The notes below the pieces were generated by a model, which was not told where the DNA came from, made no database searches, and worked only from the letters and a program-made list of their open reading frames with translations. Source: Streptomyces sp. TRM68416 (GTDB lineage Bacteria > Actinomycetota > Actinomycetes > Streptomycetales > Streptomycetaceae). Taken from it: a DNA stretch of 64,000 nt. Where the stretch lies: NCBI RefSeq assembly GCF_014596915.1, contig NZ_JACVWU010000020.1:1-64000 (forward strand), written 5' to 3'. Each line of letters starts with the position of its first letter. The stretch's first letter is position 1. The position numbers and the translations under genes were made by a program. Shown piece after piece: positions 27,746-37,810 of this stretch.

Positions 27746-28428
27746 GCGGTGTCGGGCCCGTCGAGCCGGGCGAAGGGACGCACGCGCACGAGCCCGCCGA
27801 GGCGCCCGCGAGCGTGCCGCGCGGACGGGCGGCCTCGCCGCTGCGGCTGCTCGGCCGGGCGGCCCTGCCGTCCCGGCTGTCCCGGTTGTCCGACCGGCAC
27901 CGCCGCGCCGCCGTCTCGGTCGCGACGGCGGCCGCGCTCCTCGCCGGCGGCGGCTATCTGTACGCCACCCGGCCGCAGCCCTCCCCCGTCCCCACACCGG
28001 CCCCCACCCCCACACCCAGCGTCACCGTCCCGCCGTATCCGTCCCAGGTCGTCGACCTCGTCTATCTGACCGAAACCGTCTCCCGCACCCCCGCCGGGAC
28101 CGAGGGCTTCCGCTTCGACGTCCTGCTCAGCGTGGTGTCGGGACCGCCCGTGACCGTGACCCGAATCGCCCAGCCCTACGCCGGACTCTCCGTGATCTCC
28201 TCGCCGAGACCGCCCTTCCGGACAGCGGCGGGATCCTCCCGCGAGATCACGATCACGCTGCGAGTGACGGATTGCGAAAAAGCGCCGGGGAACCCCGGAC
28301 TTCCTTTCCTGGACGTAACTCTACGTAATACGCGCGCAATACAAACCCACAGTTTCATCCTGGGATCCCGCTACGCGGAGCATCTCTCACAGGCTCTGCA
28401 AGTAGCCTGCAGCAACAAATCCGGGTAA
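27742..28428 (+). CDS. Hypothetical membrane-anchored protein
   Basis: A 228-residue protein with a cytoplasmic Pro/Ala/Arg-rich N-terminus, one membrane helix (AAVSVATAAALLAGGGYLYA), a proline-threonine linker and an extracytoplasmic beta-rich domain (VDLVYLTETVSRTPAGTEGF; PPVTVTRIAQPYAGL; REITITLRVTDCEKAPG). No family recognised. The start is GTG 27742, overlapping the lipoprotein stop; GTG 27736 is also in frame. The last 60 codons are much richer in A/T than the rest, continuing into the A/T-richer livK upstream region. Confidence 0.7.
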   Translation: MSGVGPVEPGEGTHAHEPAEAPASVPRGRAASPLRLLGRAALPSRLSRLSDRHRRAAVSVATAAALLAGGGYLYATRPQPSPVPTPAPTPTPSVTVPPYPSQVVDLVYLTETVSRTPAGTEGFRFDVLLSVVSGPPVTVTRIAQPYAGLSVISSPRPPFRTAAGSSREITITLRVTDCEKAPGNPGLPFLDVTLRNTRAIQTHSFILGSRYAEHLSQALQVACSNKSG

Positions 28429-28713
28429 TCACCAAAACGCCCGAGACACCTGAACTACCCTTGCGGGGCCTGGGAATTCTCACCATGTGGACGGGGCGAA
28501 CCATCCCCAATCCCACAGTTCTGCCCAGTCAGTACCGCTCTGCATTACGTCGTGTCATAACAAGAGCGTCACAGCCTTCGTCAGGTACTCCTCCACGTTC
28601 CCCTCACACGCTTAGAGTCACGCCCAGTCACCGCGCCGTCGGATTGTCACTTCGACCAGCGTTCGACTCGGCCGCTTCCAGAGGGAAGGGCTGTGCCAGG
28701 GAAAGGACTGATC
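28429..28713 (+). promoter_or_regulatory. livK upstream region
   Basis: The spacer is unusually A/T-rich for the window and has no ORF of interest. TAGAGT at 28613-28618 is a plausible -10; no convincing -35 sits at 16-18 bp. The livK ribosome-binding site GGAAAGGA is at 28699-28706. Confidence 0.45.
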
Positions 28714-29943
28714 GTGCGTCAACGTTCGCTCATCGCCATCACCGCCGCGCTGGCGGCGGGAGCACTCACCCTCACCGCCTGCGGCTCGCGCGACGACGAC
28801 GGCGGCTCGGACTCCAGCAACGGTGACACCAAGGTCATCATCGGTGTCGACGCGCCCCTGACCGGTGACCTCTCCGCGCTGGGTCTCGGCATCAAGAACT
28901 CCGCCGACCTCGCGGCCAAGACGGCCAACAAGGAAAACTTCGTCGACGGCGTCACCTTCGAGATCAAGGCTCTCGACGACCAGGCGCAGCCGTCCTCCGG
29001 CCAGCAGAACGCCTCCACGTTCGTCGCCGACAAGAACGTCATAGGCGCGGTCGGTCCGCTGAACTCCAACGTCGCCGAGTCCATGCAGAAGGTCTTCGAC
29101 GACGCCAAGCTGGTCCAGGTCTCCCCCGCCAACACCGGCCCCGGCCTCTCCCAGGGCGCCGACTGGCAGACCAAGAAGGCCCGCACCTACAAGTCGTACT
29201 TCCGCACCTCCACCACGGACGCCATCCAGGGCCCGTTCGCCGCGCAGTACGTCTACAACGACAGCAAGAAGTCCAAGGTCTTCGTCATCGACGACAAGAA
29301 GACCTACGGCGCCGGCCTCGCCGCCACCTTCACCGACGAGTTCAAGAAGCTCGGCGGCAAGGTCGTCGGCACCGAGCACATCAACCCCGACACCAAGGAC
29401 TTCTCCGCGGTCGCCACCAAGGTGAAGAACTCCGGCGCCGACGTCGTCTACTACGGCGGCGAGTACCCGCAGGCCGGCCCGCTCAGCAAGCAGATCAAGG
29501 CCGCGGGCGTCAAGGTCCCGCTGGTCGGCGGCGACGGCATCTTCGACCCGAAGTTCATCGAGCTGGCCGGCAACAACAGCGACGGCGACCTCGCCACCTC
29601 CGTCGGCGCCCCCATCGAGGAGCTCGACTCCGCCAAGAAGTTCGTCGAGGACTACAAGGCAGCCGGCTACAAGGAGGCCTTCGCGGCCTACGGCGGCTAC
29701 TCCTACGACGCCACCTGGGCGATCATCGAGGCCGTGAAGAAGGTCGTCGAGGACAACGACGGCAAGCTGCCCAAGGACGCCCGCGCCCAGGTCACCGCGG
29801 CCGTCCAGAACGTCAGCTTCGACGGCGTCACCGGCAAGGTCGCCTTCGACGAGTTCGGCGACACCACCAACAAGCAGCTCACGGTCTACGCCGTCGAGAA
29901 CGGCGAGTGGAAGGCCGTCAAGTCCGGTACCTACACCGGCTGA
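28714..29943 (+). CDS. livK: Branched-chain amino-acid ABC transporter, substrate-binding lipoprotein
   Basis: A 409-residue periplasmic-binding-protein fold lipoprotein that would capture Leu/Ile/Val (or related amino acids) outside the membrane. The signal peptide ends in a lipobox (LTLTACGSRDDD, Cys about 22). The binding domain shows VIIGVDAPLTGDLSALG, the hinge segment VIGAVGPLNSNVAESM, SPANTGPGLSQG and FAAYGGYSYDATWAIIEAV, as expected for Peripla_BP_6. GTG 28714, with GGAAAGGA 7 nt upstream, begins the signal peptide correctly; GTG 28693 would add seven residues. It is the first gene of livKHMGF, 113 bp upstream of livH. A G/C-rich inverted repeat (GCGCGGGGCGCC / GGCGCCCCGCGC region, about 29970-30000) may attenuate transcription so that livK is made in excess. 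Confidence 0.95.
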   Translation: MRQRSLIAITAALAAGALTLTACGSRDDDGGSDSSNGDTKVIIGVDAPLTGDLSALGLGIKNSADLAAKTANKENFVDGVTFEIKALDDQAQPSSGQQNASTFVADKNVIGAVGPLNSNVAESMQKVFDDAKLVQVSPANTGPGLSQGADWQTKKARTYKSYFRTSTTDAIQGPFAAQYVYNDSKKSKVFVIDDKKTYGAGLAATFTDEFKKLGGKVVGTEHINPDTKDFSAVATKVKNSGADVVYYGGEYPQAGPLSKQIKAAGVKVPLVGGDGIFDPKFIELAGNNSDGDLATSVGAPIEELDSAKKFVEDYKAAGYKEAFAAYGGYSYDATWAIIEAVKKVVEDNDGKLPKDARAQVTAAVQNVSFDGVTGKVAFDEFGDTTNKQLTVYAVENGEWKAVKSGTYTG

Positions 29944-30056
29944 CCCACCCCAGCACCACCCCTTGAGCCGCGCGGGGCGCCGCACCACAGGCGCCCCGCG
30001 CGGACTCACATCCGGCCCCCATCCACTCGACATCCGAACGTCTCGGAGGACATGCG

Positions 30057-30989
30057 GTGAACGAACTGCCGCAGCAGCTGGTCAACGGCCTGCTACTGGG
30101 ATCCATGTACGGGCTGGTCGCCATCGGCTACACAATGGTCTACGGCATCGTCCAGCTCATCAACTTCGCCCACGGCGAGATCTTCATGACCGGGGCCTTC
30201 GGCGCCATCACGGTCTATCTCTACATCCTGCCCGACGGCACCTCCATGGCCATCGCCCTCCCCCTGATGCTGATCGGCGCCATGATCGTCGCCGCCACCG
30301 TCGCCGTAGGAGCGGAACGATTCGCCTACCGGCCCCTGCGTGGCGCACCACGCCTGGCCCCCCTCATCACCGCCATCGGCCTCTCCCTGGCCCTCCAGCA
30401 GGCGGTCTGGGCCTGGTACCCCGAGGCCGACTCCCCCCTCAGGTTCCCGCAGATCGAGGGCGGCCCCTTCGAGATCGGCAACGTCACCATCCAGACCGGT
30501 GACATCTTCCTGCTGATCGCCGCCCCCGTCAGCATGGCGATCCTCGGCTACTTCGTCATGAAGACCCGCACCGGACGCGGCATGCAGGCCACCGCCCAGG
30601 ACCCCGACACCGCCAAGCTCATGGGCGTCAACACCGACCGCATCATCGTGATCGCCTTCGCCGTCGGCGCCGTCTTCGCCGCCGTCGGCGGCGTCGCCTA
30701 CGGACTCAAGTACGGCCAGATCGACTTCCGCATGGGCTTCATCCTCGGCCTCAAGGCCTTCACCGCGGCCGTCCTCGGCGGCATCGGCAACATCTACGGA
30801 GCCATGCTCGGCGGCCTCGTCCTCGGCATCGCCGAATCCCTCTCCACCGCCTACATCGCCGACATCCCCGGCATGGACAAGTTCGGCAGCCAGTCCTGGG
30901 CCGACGTCTGGGCCTTCGTACTCCTCATCCTCGTACTGCTGTTCAGGCCACAGGGCCTGCTCGGCGAGCGCGTCGCGGACAGGGCGTGA
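30057..30989 (+). CDS. livH: Branched-chain amino-acid ABC transporter permease LivH
   Basis: A 310-residue inner-membrane permease with about eight helices. Signature segments are the N-terminal LVNGLLLGSMYGLVAIGYTM, VYGIVQLINFAHGEIFMTG and the conserved GLKAFTAAVLGGIGNIYGAMLGG coupling region near the C-terminus. It pairs with LivM to form the membrane pore. The start is GTG 30057 with GGAGGA 7 nt upstream. It overlaps livM by 4 bp if livM begins at its GTG 30986. Confidence 0.95.
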   Translation: MNELPQQLVNGLLLGSMYGLVAIGYTMVYGIVQLINFAHGEIFMTGAFGAITVYLYILPDGTSMAIALPLMLIGAMIVAATVAVGAERFAYRPLRGAPRLAPLITAIGLSLALQQAVWAWYPEADSPLRFPQIEGGPFEIGNVTIQTGDIFLLIAAPVSMAILGYFVMKTRTGRGMQATAQDPDTAKLMGVNTDRIIVIAFAVGAVFAAVGGVAYGLKYGQIDFRMGFILGLKAFTAAVLGGIGNIYGAMLGGLVLGIAESLSTAYIADIPGMDKFGSQSWADVWAFVLLILVLLFRPQGLLGERVADRA

Positions 30990-30994
30990 CACCG

Positions 30995-32824
30995 ATGACC
31001 ACACAGACCACCGCACCCGAGAACGCCGGCACCCCCACCCCCGGCGCACCCACCGGCCTCATCGGCATCCCGCCGCACATCGGACGCGCCCTCGCCACCG
31101 GCGGCGGCGCCCTCACCATCGCCTCCACCTTCCTCGCCTGGACCTGGACCGCCGAATTCCCCGGCAAACTCACCATCTACGGCTACCCAGGCGGACTCCA
31201 AGTCCTCGTCCTCATCTGCGGCGCCCTCACCACCCTCTTCGGCCTCGCCTCCTACGGCATCAAGGGCCTCGGCTGGCTCACCCCCGCCGGCGCCGACAGC
31301 GCCCTCAAACTCTCCGCCACCGGCGCCTTCGCCGCCGCCTGGTACACCGTCATCGCCATCAGCACCAAACTCGGCGGCGTCGTCAACCTCGAACCCGGCG
31401 GCTACATCGTCGCCACGGTCACCCTCATCGCCCTCCTGGGCGCACTCGCCCTCCCCTTCGAGCGGCCCGAGCCCGACCCCATCGACCCCGACGACACCGC
31501 CTGGGAACACTTCCGCCACAACACCCGGCACAACCTCACCGTCCTCCGAGCCGCCTTCGCCACCGGCCCCGTCAAGGCCCCGGCCCGCACCCTCCCCGCC
31601 TACGCCGAGATCCTCGTCATCGTCGCCGCCCTCGCCGTCGGTCTGACCGTCTTCACCTACGGCATCGGCACCGAGTACGACGAACTCTTCATCGGCTTCC
31701 TCATCACCGCGGGCTTCGGCTTCGCCGCCGTCGCCAAGGCCGGACTCATCGGCCGCATCTCCGGCATCACCGCCAAGCACCGCAACATCACGATGATCGG
31801 CGCCTTCGTCGCAGCCGCCGCCTTCCCCTTCACCCAGTCCGACGACCGGTACGCCACCATCGGCGTCTACATCCTCATCTTCGCCACCGTCGCCCTGGGC
31901 CTGAACATCGTCGTCGGCCTCGCCGGCCTCCTCGACCTCGGCTACGTCGCCTTCCTCGGCGTCGGCGCCTACACCGCGGCCATGGTCTCCGGCTCCCCCT
32001 CCTCACCCTTCAGCCTCCACCTGCCGTTCTGGGCCTCCGCCCTCCTCGGCGCCGCCGTAGCCATGGTCTTCGGCGTCATCATCGGCGCCCCCACCCTGCG
32101 ACTGCGCGGCGACTACCTCGCCATCGTCACCCTCGGCTTCGGAGAAATCTTCCGCATCACCGTCCTCAACATGGACGGCACCTCCGGACCCGACATCACC
32201 AACGGCTCCAACGGCATCTCCTCCGTACCCAACCTCAACATCCTCGGCTTCGACTTCGGCCAGCCGCACACCATCCTCGGCGTCGAAATCGGCCGCTTCT
32301 CCAACTACTTCCTGCTGATGCTCCTGATCACCCTCGTCGTCGTGGTGGTCTTCCGACGCAGCAGCGACTCCCGCATCGGCCGCGCCTGGGTCGCCATCCG
32401 CGAGGACGAGACCGCCGCCGAAGCCATGGGCATCAACGGCTTCCGCGTCAAACTCATCGCCTTCGCCCTCGGCGCCGCCCTCGCCGGCCTCGCCGGCACC
32501 GTCCAGGCCCACGTCACCTACACCGTGACCCCCGAGCAGTACCAGTTCGCCCACGTCGTCCCGCCCAACTCCGCCTTCCTCCTCGCGGCAGTCGTCCTCG
32601 GCGGCATGGGCACCATCAGCGGCCCCCTCGTCGGCGCCGCCCTGCTCTACCTCATCCCCGCCAAGCTCCAGTTCCTCGGCGACTACCAGCTCTTCGCCTT
32701 CGGCCTCGCACTCGTCCTCCTGATGCGCTTCCGACCGGAAGGCCTCATCCCCAACCGACGCCGCCAGCTCGAATTCCACGAAGAGGCAGAACCGCCCACA
32801 GTCCTCAGCAAGGCAGGGGCCTGA
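30995..32824 (+). CDS. livM: Branched-chain amino-acid ABC transporter permease LivM, N-terminally extended
   Basis: The 609-residue product is much longer than ordinary LivM (about 300-420). Residues about 310-600 are the classical permease (LGLNIVVGLAGLLDLGYVAF, RGDYLAIVTLGFGEIFRI, EDETAAEAMGINGFRVKL, AAVVLGGMGTISGPLVGA). The first roughly 300 carry five or six additional hydrophobic helices (GGALTIASTFLAWTW, GLQVLVLICGALTTLFGLAS, AAWYTVIAIS, ILVIVAALAVGLTVFTYGIG). ATG 30995 is chosen for ribosome-binding-site spacing; GTG 30986 overlapping the livH stop is an alternative. It partners LivH, LivG and LivF. Confidence 0.93.
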   Translation: MTTQTTAPENAGTPTPGAPTGLIGIPPHIGRALATGGGALTIASTFLAWTWTAEFPGKLTIYGYPGGLQVLVLICGALTTLFGLASYGIKGLGWLTPAGADSALKLSATGAFAAAWYTVIAISTKLGGVVNLEPGGYIVATVTLIALLGALALPFERPEPDPIDPDDTAWEHFRHNTRHNLTVLRAAFATGPVKAPARTLPAYAEILVIVAALAVGLTVFTYGIGTEYDELFIGFLITAGFGFAAVAKAGLIGRISGITAKHRNITMIGAFVAAAAFPFTQSDDRYATIGVYILIFATVALGLNIVVGLAGLLDLGYVAFLGVGAYTAAMVSGSPSSPFSLHLPFWASALLGAAVAMVFGVIIGAPTLRLRGDYLAIVTLGFGEIFRITVLNMDGTSGPDITNGSNGISSVPNLNILGFDFGQPHTILGVEIGRFSNYFLLMLLITLVVVVVFRRSSDSRIGRAWVAIREDETAAEAMGINGFRVKLIAFALGAALAGLAGTVQAHVTYTVTPEQYQFAHVVPPNSAFLLAAVVLGGMGTISGPLVGAALLYLIPAKLQFLGDYQLFAFGLALVLLMRFRPEGLIPNRRRQLEFHEEAEPPTVLSKAGA

Positions 32825-32829
32825 CCACC

Positions 32830-34451
<1,622 letters not shown>

Positions 34452-34465
34452 CCCGCTCTACGCCT

Positions 34466-34499
34466 CGGGCCCGCACCCCTGACAAGGGGTGCGGGCCCG
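34466..34499. terminator. Bidirectional terminator between livF and the ANTAR regulator
   Basis: CGGGCCCGCACCCC pairs perfectly with GGGGTGCGGGCCCG around a TGACAA loop. It lies between convergent stops and can serve both operons. Confidence 0.85.
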
Positions 34500-34519
34500 A
34501 CTCGTACAACCGTCAGGGC

Positions 34520-35176
34520 TCAGCCCTTACCGGCCTTCTTCTCCTCGGCATCCTGAATGACGGCCTCGGCGACCTGCTGCATCGACATCCGGCGGTCCAT
34601 GGACGTCTTCTGAATCCACCGGAACGCGGCCGGCTCGGTCAGCCCGTACTCCGTCTGAAGAATCGACTTCGCCCGGTCCACGAGCTTCCGCGTCTCCAGA
34701 CGCAGGGTGAGGTCCGCGACCTCCTTCTCCAGCTCCTTCAACTCCGTGAAGCGGGAGACGGCCATCTCGATCGCCGGAACGACATCACTCTTGCTGAACG
34801 GCTTCACGAGATACGCCATGGCCCCGGCGTCCCGGGCCCGCTCCACGAGGTCACGCTGCGAGAAGGCCGTCAGCATGAGCACCGGGGCAATGCTCTCCTC
34901 GGCGATCTTCTCGGCCGCGGAGATACCATCCATCTTCGGCATCTTCACATCGAGAATCACCAGGTCCGGCTTGTGCTCACGCGCCAGCTCAATGGCCTGC
35001 TCACCGTCACCGGCCTCACCGACGACGCTGTACCCCTCTTCTTCGAGCATCTCTTTCAGATCGAGCCGGATCAACGCCTCGTCCTCGGCAATGACGACAC
35101 GGGTCGTCAGCGGAGGCACGTGCGACTTGTCGTCGTCGGGCGCGTCTACGGGCTGGGGCGACTCGGGGGCGGTCAC
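34520..35176 (-). CDS. ANTAR-domain response regulator (PdtaR-like)
   Basis: A 218-residue response regulator. The receiver domain (about 25-140) has the acidic pocket VVIAEDEALIRLD, phospho-acceptor Asp in LVILDVKMPKMDG, Thr in VLMLTAFSQ and Lys in YLVKPFSKSD. A coiled-coil segment (FTELKELEKEVADLTLRLE) leads to an ANTAR RNA-binding domain (about 160-212, VDRAKSILQTEYGLTEPAAF and MSMQQVAEAVI). ANTAR proteins bind paired hexaloop hairpins in mRNA leaders and prevent termination; the mycobacterial relative PdtaR partners the kinase PdtaS. No kinase gene is adjacent here. The start is GTG 35176, with GAGGAG 7 nt upstream. Confidence 0.92.
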   Translation of the reverse strand: MTAPESPQPVDAPDDDKSHVPPLTTRVVIAEDEALIRLDLKEMLEEEGYSVVGEAGDGEQAIELAREHKPDLVILDVKMPKMDGISAAEKIAEESIAPVLMLTAFSQRDLVERARDAGAMAYLVKPFSKSDVVPAIEMAVSRFTELKELEKEVADLTLRLETRKLVDRAKSILQTEYGLTEPAAFRWIQKTSMDRRMSMQQVAEAVIQDAEEKKAGKG

Positions 35177-35225
35177 GGGGGCTCCTCGGTAGGGCAGGGG
35201 TGCTGCTCCCAAGAGCCTACCTAGC

Positions 35226-35254
35226 TGCGACGCACTAAGGTCACCCGGTACACT
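35226..35254 (+). promoter_or_regulatory. Candidate tRNA-Leu promoter
   Basis: TGCGAC (35226-35231), a 17-bp spacer and TACACT (35249-35254) precede the tRNA by 16 bp, a spacing expected for a tRNA transcript with a short 5' leader. The -35 match is partial. Confidence 0.55.
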
Positions 35255-35270
35255 CCTCTGGGGTTGGCCA

Positions 35271-35353
35271 GCCGGGTTGGCGGAATGGCAGACGCTGATG
35301 TCTCAAACACATCTGTCCGAAAGGACGTGCGGGTTCGAATCCCGCACCCGGCA
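35271..35353 (+). tRNA. tRNA-Leu (anticodon CAA)
   Basis: An 83-nt class II tRNA. The acceptor stem GCCGGGT pairs with ACCCGGC, D-loop GGCGGAATGGCAGACGC follows, the anticodon stem GATGT/ACATC encloses CTCAAAC giving anticodon CAA (reads UUG), then a long variable arm (TGTCCGAAAGGACG) and T-arm GCGGGTTCGAATCCCGC. The discriminator base is A. CCA is not encoded. A strong hairpin terminator follows at 35366. Confidence 0.96.
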
Positions 35354-35365
35354 CCTCTGATCCAG

Positions 35366-35403
35366 AAAGCGGATGTCCACGTTCTCGTGAACATCCGCTT
35401 TTT
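35366..35403 (+). terminator. Intrinsic terminator of tRNA-Leu
   Basis: AAAGCGGATGT pairs with ACATCCGCTTT, with an inner CACG/CGTG stem, and is followed by a run of T. One of the few classical hairpin-plus-T-tract terminators in the window. Confidence 0.88.
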
Positions 35404-35442
35404 GCTGCGCACGGTCGCAATTTGGTAACGCAGAGTGTCCGC

Positions 35443-36231
35443 ATGAACTCCCATGGCACTGAGGTGCGACAGAAGGCGCTGACGCTACTGCGCGGAGGCG
35501 CGAAGAACGCGGACGTGGCCCGCAAGCTCAACGTCCCCAAGGGGACGATCAGCTACTGGAAGCACATGGACCGAGCCAAGCGAGGCGAGTGCCCTGGCAG
35601 ACACGACCCGAGGTGCCCCCGGTGCGATGGGTGTGAGCTCGACGAATCGGCGTACAGCTATCTGCTCGGCTTATACCTGGGGGACGGCCACATCAGCCAC
35701 TACTCAGAGCATCGCGTACCTAACCTCATGATCACCTGCGCCGAATCATGGCCAGGACTCATGGACGACTGCGAGCGGGCCATGCGCGCGGTCTTCCCCG
35801 ACAATGCCGTCTGCCGTGTCCGCAAGGTGGGCTGCCGCAACGTGAAGGTCTACTCGAAGCACCTCCACTGCCTCTTCCCCCAACACGGCCCCGGCAAGAA
35901 GCACGAACGACGCATCATCCTCGAACCCTGGCAACAGGAGATCGTCGACGTCCAACCCTGGGGATTCATCCGCGGCCTCATCCACTCCGACGGCTGCCGT
36001 ATCACCAACTGGACGACCCGTATGGTCAGCGGTGAGCCCAAACGCTACGAATATCCTCGCTACCTCTTCGCCAACAAGTCGGATGACATCCGGAAGCTCT
36101 TCACCGACACCCTCGACAAGGTCGGTGTCGGGTGGACGTGCCTCGCGCGCGGCAGCGATCCTTTCAACATCTCCGTCGCCCGCAAGGCCTCCGTAGCCCT
36201 CATGGACGTGCACGTGGGTGCCAAGTACTGA
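35443..36231 (+). CDS. Free-standing HTH-LAGLIDADG homing-endonuclease-like protein
   Basis: A 262-residue protein with an N-terminal helix-turn-helix (about 5-45, KALTLLRGGAKNADVARKL then NVPKGTISYWK), a small Cys/His cluster that could bind zinc (GECPGRHDPRCPRCDGCEL), and two LAGLIDADG-like motifs, YLLGLYLGDGHIS and WGFIRGLIHSDGCRI, each with the acidic residue expected to bind metal. The second half has the beta-rich endonuclease pattern. It is not inside an intein or intron and lies 89 bp after tRNA-Leu. Either a solitary homing endonuclease or a domesticated DNA-binding regulator. No strong ribosome-binding site is seen before ATG 35443, and TTG 35422 is also in frame. Confidence 0.78.
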   Translation: MNSHGTEVRQKALTLLRGGAKNADVARKLNVPKGTISYWKHMDRAKRGECPGRHDPRCPRCDGCELDESAYSYLLGLYLGDGHISHYSEHRVPNLMITCAESWPGLMDDCERAMRAVFPDNAVCRVRKVGCRNVKVYSKHLHCLFPQHGPGKKHERRIILEPWQQEIVDVQPWGFIRGLIHSDGCRITNWTTRMVSGEPKRYEYPRYLFANKSDDIRKLFTDTLDKVGVGWTCLARGSDPFNISVARKASVALMDVHVGAKY

Positions 36232-36237
36232 CAGTGG

Positions 36238-37674
36238 CTACCGGGGGCTGTCGTCCTCGCCGATGTGGTGCACTCGGACCATGTTCGTGGAGCCCGACAC
36301 CCCCGGGGGCGAGCCGGCCGTGATCACCACGGTGTCGCCCTTTTGGCAGCGGCCGTATTTGAGGAGCAGTTCGTCGACCTGGTTGACCATCGCGTCTGTT
36401 GAGTCCACGTGGGGGCCGAGGAACGTCTCCACGCCCCACGTGAGGCTCAGTTGTGAGCGTGTCGCCGTCTCCGGGGTGAAGGCCAGGAGGGGGATCGGGG
36501 AGCGGTAGCGGGAGAGGCGGCGGGCTGTGTCGCCGGACTGGGTGAAGGCGACGAGGAACTTGGCGCCGAGGAAGTCGCCCATTTCGGCTGCCGCGCGTGC
36601 CACCGCGCCGCCCTGGGTGCGGGGCTTGTTGTGTTCTGTCAGGGGTGGGAGGCCCTTGGCCAGGATGTCTTCCTCGGCCGCTTCGACGATCTTGGCCATG
36701 GTGCGGACCGTTTCGATCGCGTACTTTCCTACGCTGGTCTCGCCGGAGAGCATGACCGCGTCCGTGCCGTCGATGACCGCGTTGGCGACGTCGCTCGCCT
36801 CCGCCCTTGTCGGGCGGGAGTTGTCGATCATTGAGTCGAGCATCTGGGTGGCGACGATGACCGGCTTGGCGTTGCGCTTGGCGAGTTTGATGGCGCGTTT
36901 CTGGACGATGGGGACCTGTTCGAGGGGCATTTCGACGCCGAGGTCTCCGCGGGCGACCATGATGCCGTCGAAGGCGGCGACGATGTCGTCGATGGCCTCT
37001 ACGGCCTGCGGTTTTTCGACCTTGGCGATGACGGGGAGGCGTCGGCCCTCTTCGTCCATGATGCGGTGGACGTCCTCGATGTCCCGGCCGGAGCGGACGA
37101 AGGACAGGGCGATGACGTCGAAGCCGGTGCGCAGGGCCCAGCGCAGGTCGGCCTCGTCCTTTTCGGAGAGGGCGGGGACGGAGACGGCGACGCCGGGGAG
37201 GTTGAGGCCTTTGTTGTCGGAGACCATGCCGCCTTCGACGACCGTGGTGTGGACGCGGGGGCCGTCGATGTCGGTGACTTCGAGGCAGACTTTGCCGTCG
37301 TCGACGAGGATGCGTTCGCCGGGGGTGACGTCGGTGGCGAGGCCGGGGTAGGTGGTGCCGCACTGTTCGCGGTCGCCTTCGGCGCCTTCTTCGACGGTGA
37401 TGGTGAAGGTGTCTCCGCGTTCAAGGAGTACGGGGCCTTCGGTGAAGCGGCCGAGGCGGATCTTCGGGCCTTGAAGGTCGGCGAGGGTTCCGACGCTGCG
37501 GCCGGATTCGTCGGAGGCCTTTCGTACGCGCTGGTAGCGCTCCTCGTGTTCGGCGTATCCGCCGTGGCTGAGGTTGAAGCGGGCGACGTCCATTCCGGCT
37601 TCGACCAGTTCCTTGATCTGGTCGTACGAGTCGGTGGCGGGCCCCAGGGTACAGACGATCTTTGCTCGGCGCAT
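36238..37674 (-). CDS. pyk: Pyruvate kinase
   Basis: Converts phosphoenolpyruvate and ADP to pyruvate and ATP, the last step of glycolysis. The 478-residue product has the full family length and motifs: AKIVCTLGPATDSYDQI, MDVARFNLSHGGYAEHEERY (with Arg/Asn/Ser/His active-site residues), TLADLQGPKIRLG, the catalytic Lys in VIAKVEKPQAVEAID, MVARGDLGVEMP for Mg2+ binding and DAVMLSGETSVGKY. The C-terminal domain has a standard length. No Shine-Dalgarno sequence precedes the ATG and a -10-like TAGTCT ends 6 bp upstream, so the transcript is probably leaderless. Streptomyces usually have two pyk genes; which paralogue this is cannot be stated. Confidence 0.96.
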   Translation of the reverse strand: MRRAKIVCTLGPATDSYDQIKELVEAGMDVARFNLSHGGYAEHEERYQRVRKASDESGRSVGTLADLQGPKIRLGRFTEGPVLLERGDTFTITVEEGAEGDREQCGTTYPGLATDVTPGERILVDDGKVCLEVTDIDGPRVHTTVVEGGMVSDNKGLNLPGVAVSVPALSEKDEADLRWALRTGFDVIALSFVRSGRDIEDVHRIMDEEGRRLPVIAKVEKPQAVEAIDDIVAAFDGIMVARGDLGVEMPLEQVPIVQKRAIKLAKRNAKPVIVATQMLDSMIDNSRPTRAEASDVANAVIDGTDAVMLSGETSVGKYAIETVRTMAKIVEAAEEDILAKGLPPLTEHNKPRTQGGAVARAAAEMGDFLGAKFLVAFTQSGDTARRLSRYRSPIPLLAFTPETATRSQLSLTWGVETFLGPHVDSTDAMVNQVDELLLKYGRCQKGDTVVITAGSPPGVSGSTNMVRVHHIGEDDSPR

Positions 37675-37681
37675 GTTTCGA

Positions 37682-37709
37682 GACTAGGGCTTACTTGCCG
37701 GTAACGAAT
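37682..37709 (-). promoter_or_regulatory. Candidate pyk promoter giving a leaderless mRNA
   Basis: Minus-strand TAGTCT (37687-37682) with TTCGTT or ATTCGT 16-17 bp upstream. A start site 6-8 bp past the -10 falls on the pyk ATG at 37674. Confidence 0.5.
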
Positions 37710-37810
37710 TGGCCGCGCATGACTGTTCAACAACCTTTGAGTGAAGGGCTATTGACAAGTGTTGAATTGTGCGCCGGGGCGCTCTGATGAGCGAGTTTCG
37801 GAGAATTGCG

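Noticed and set aside
35271..36231. Integrative element at tRNA-Leu
   Set aside because: No integrase and no second copy of the tRNA 3' end to the right of the gene was found.
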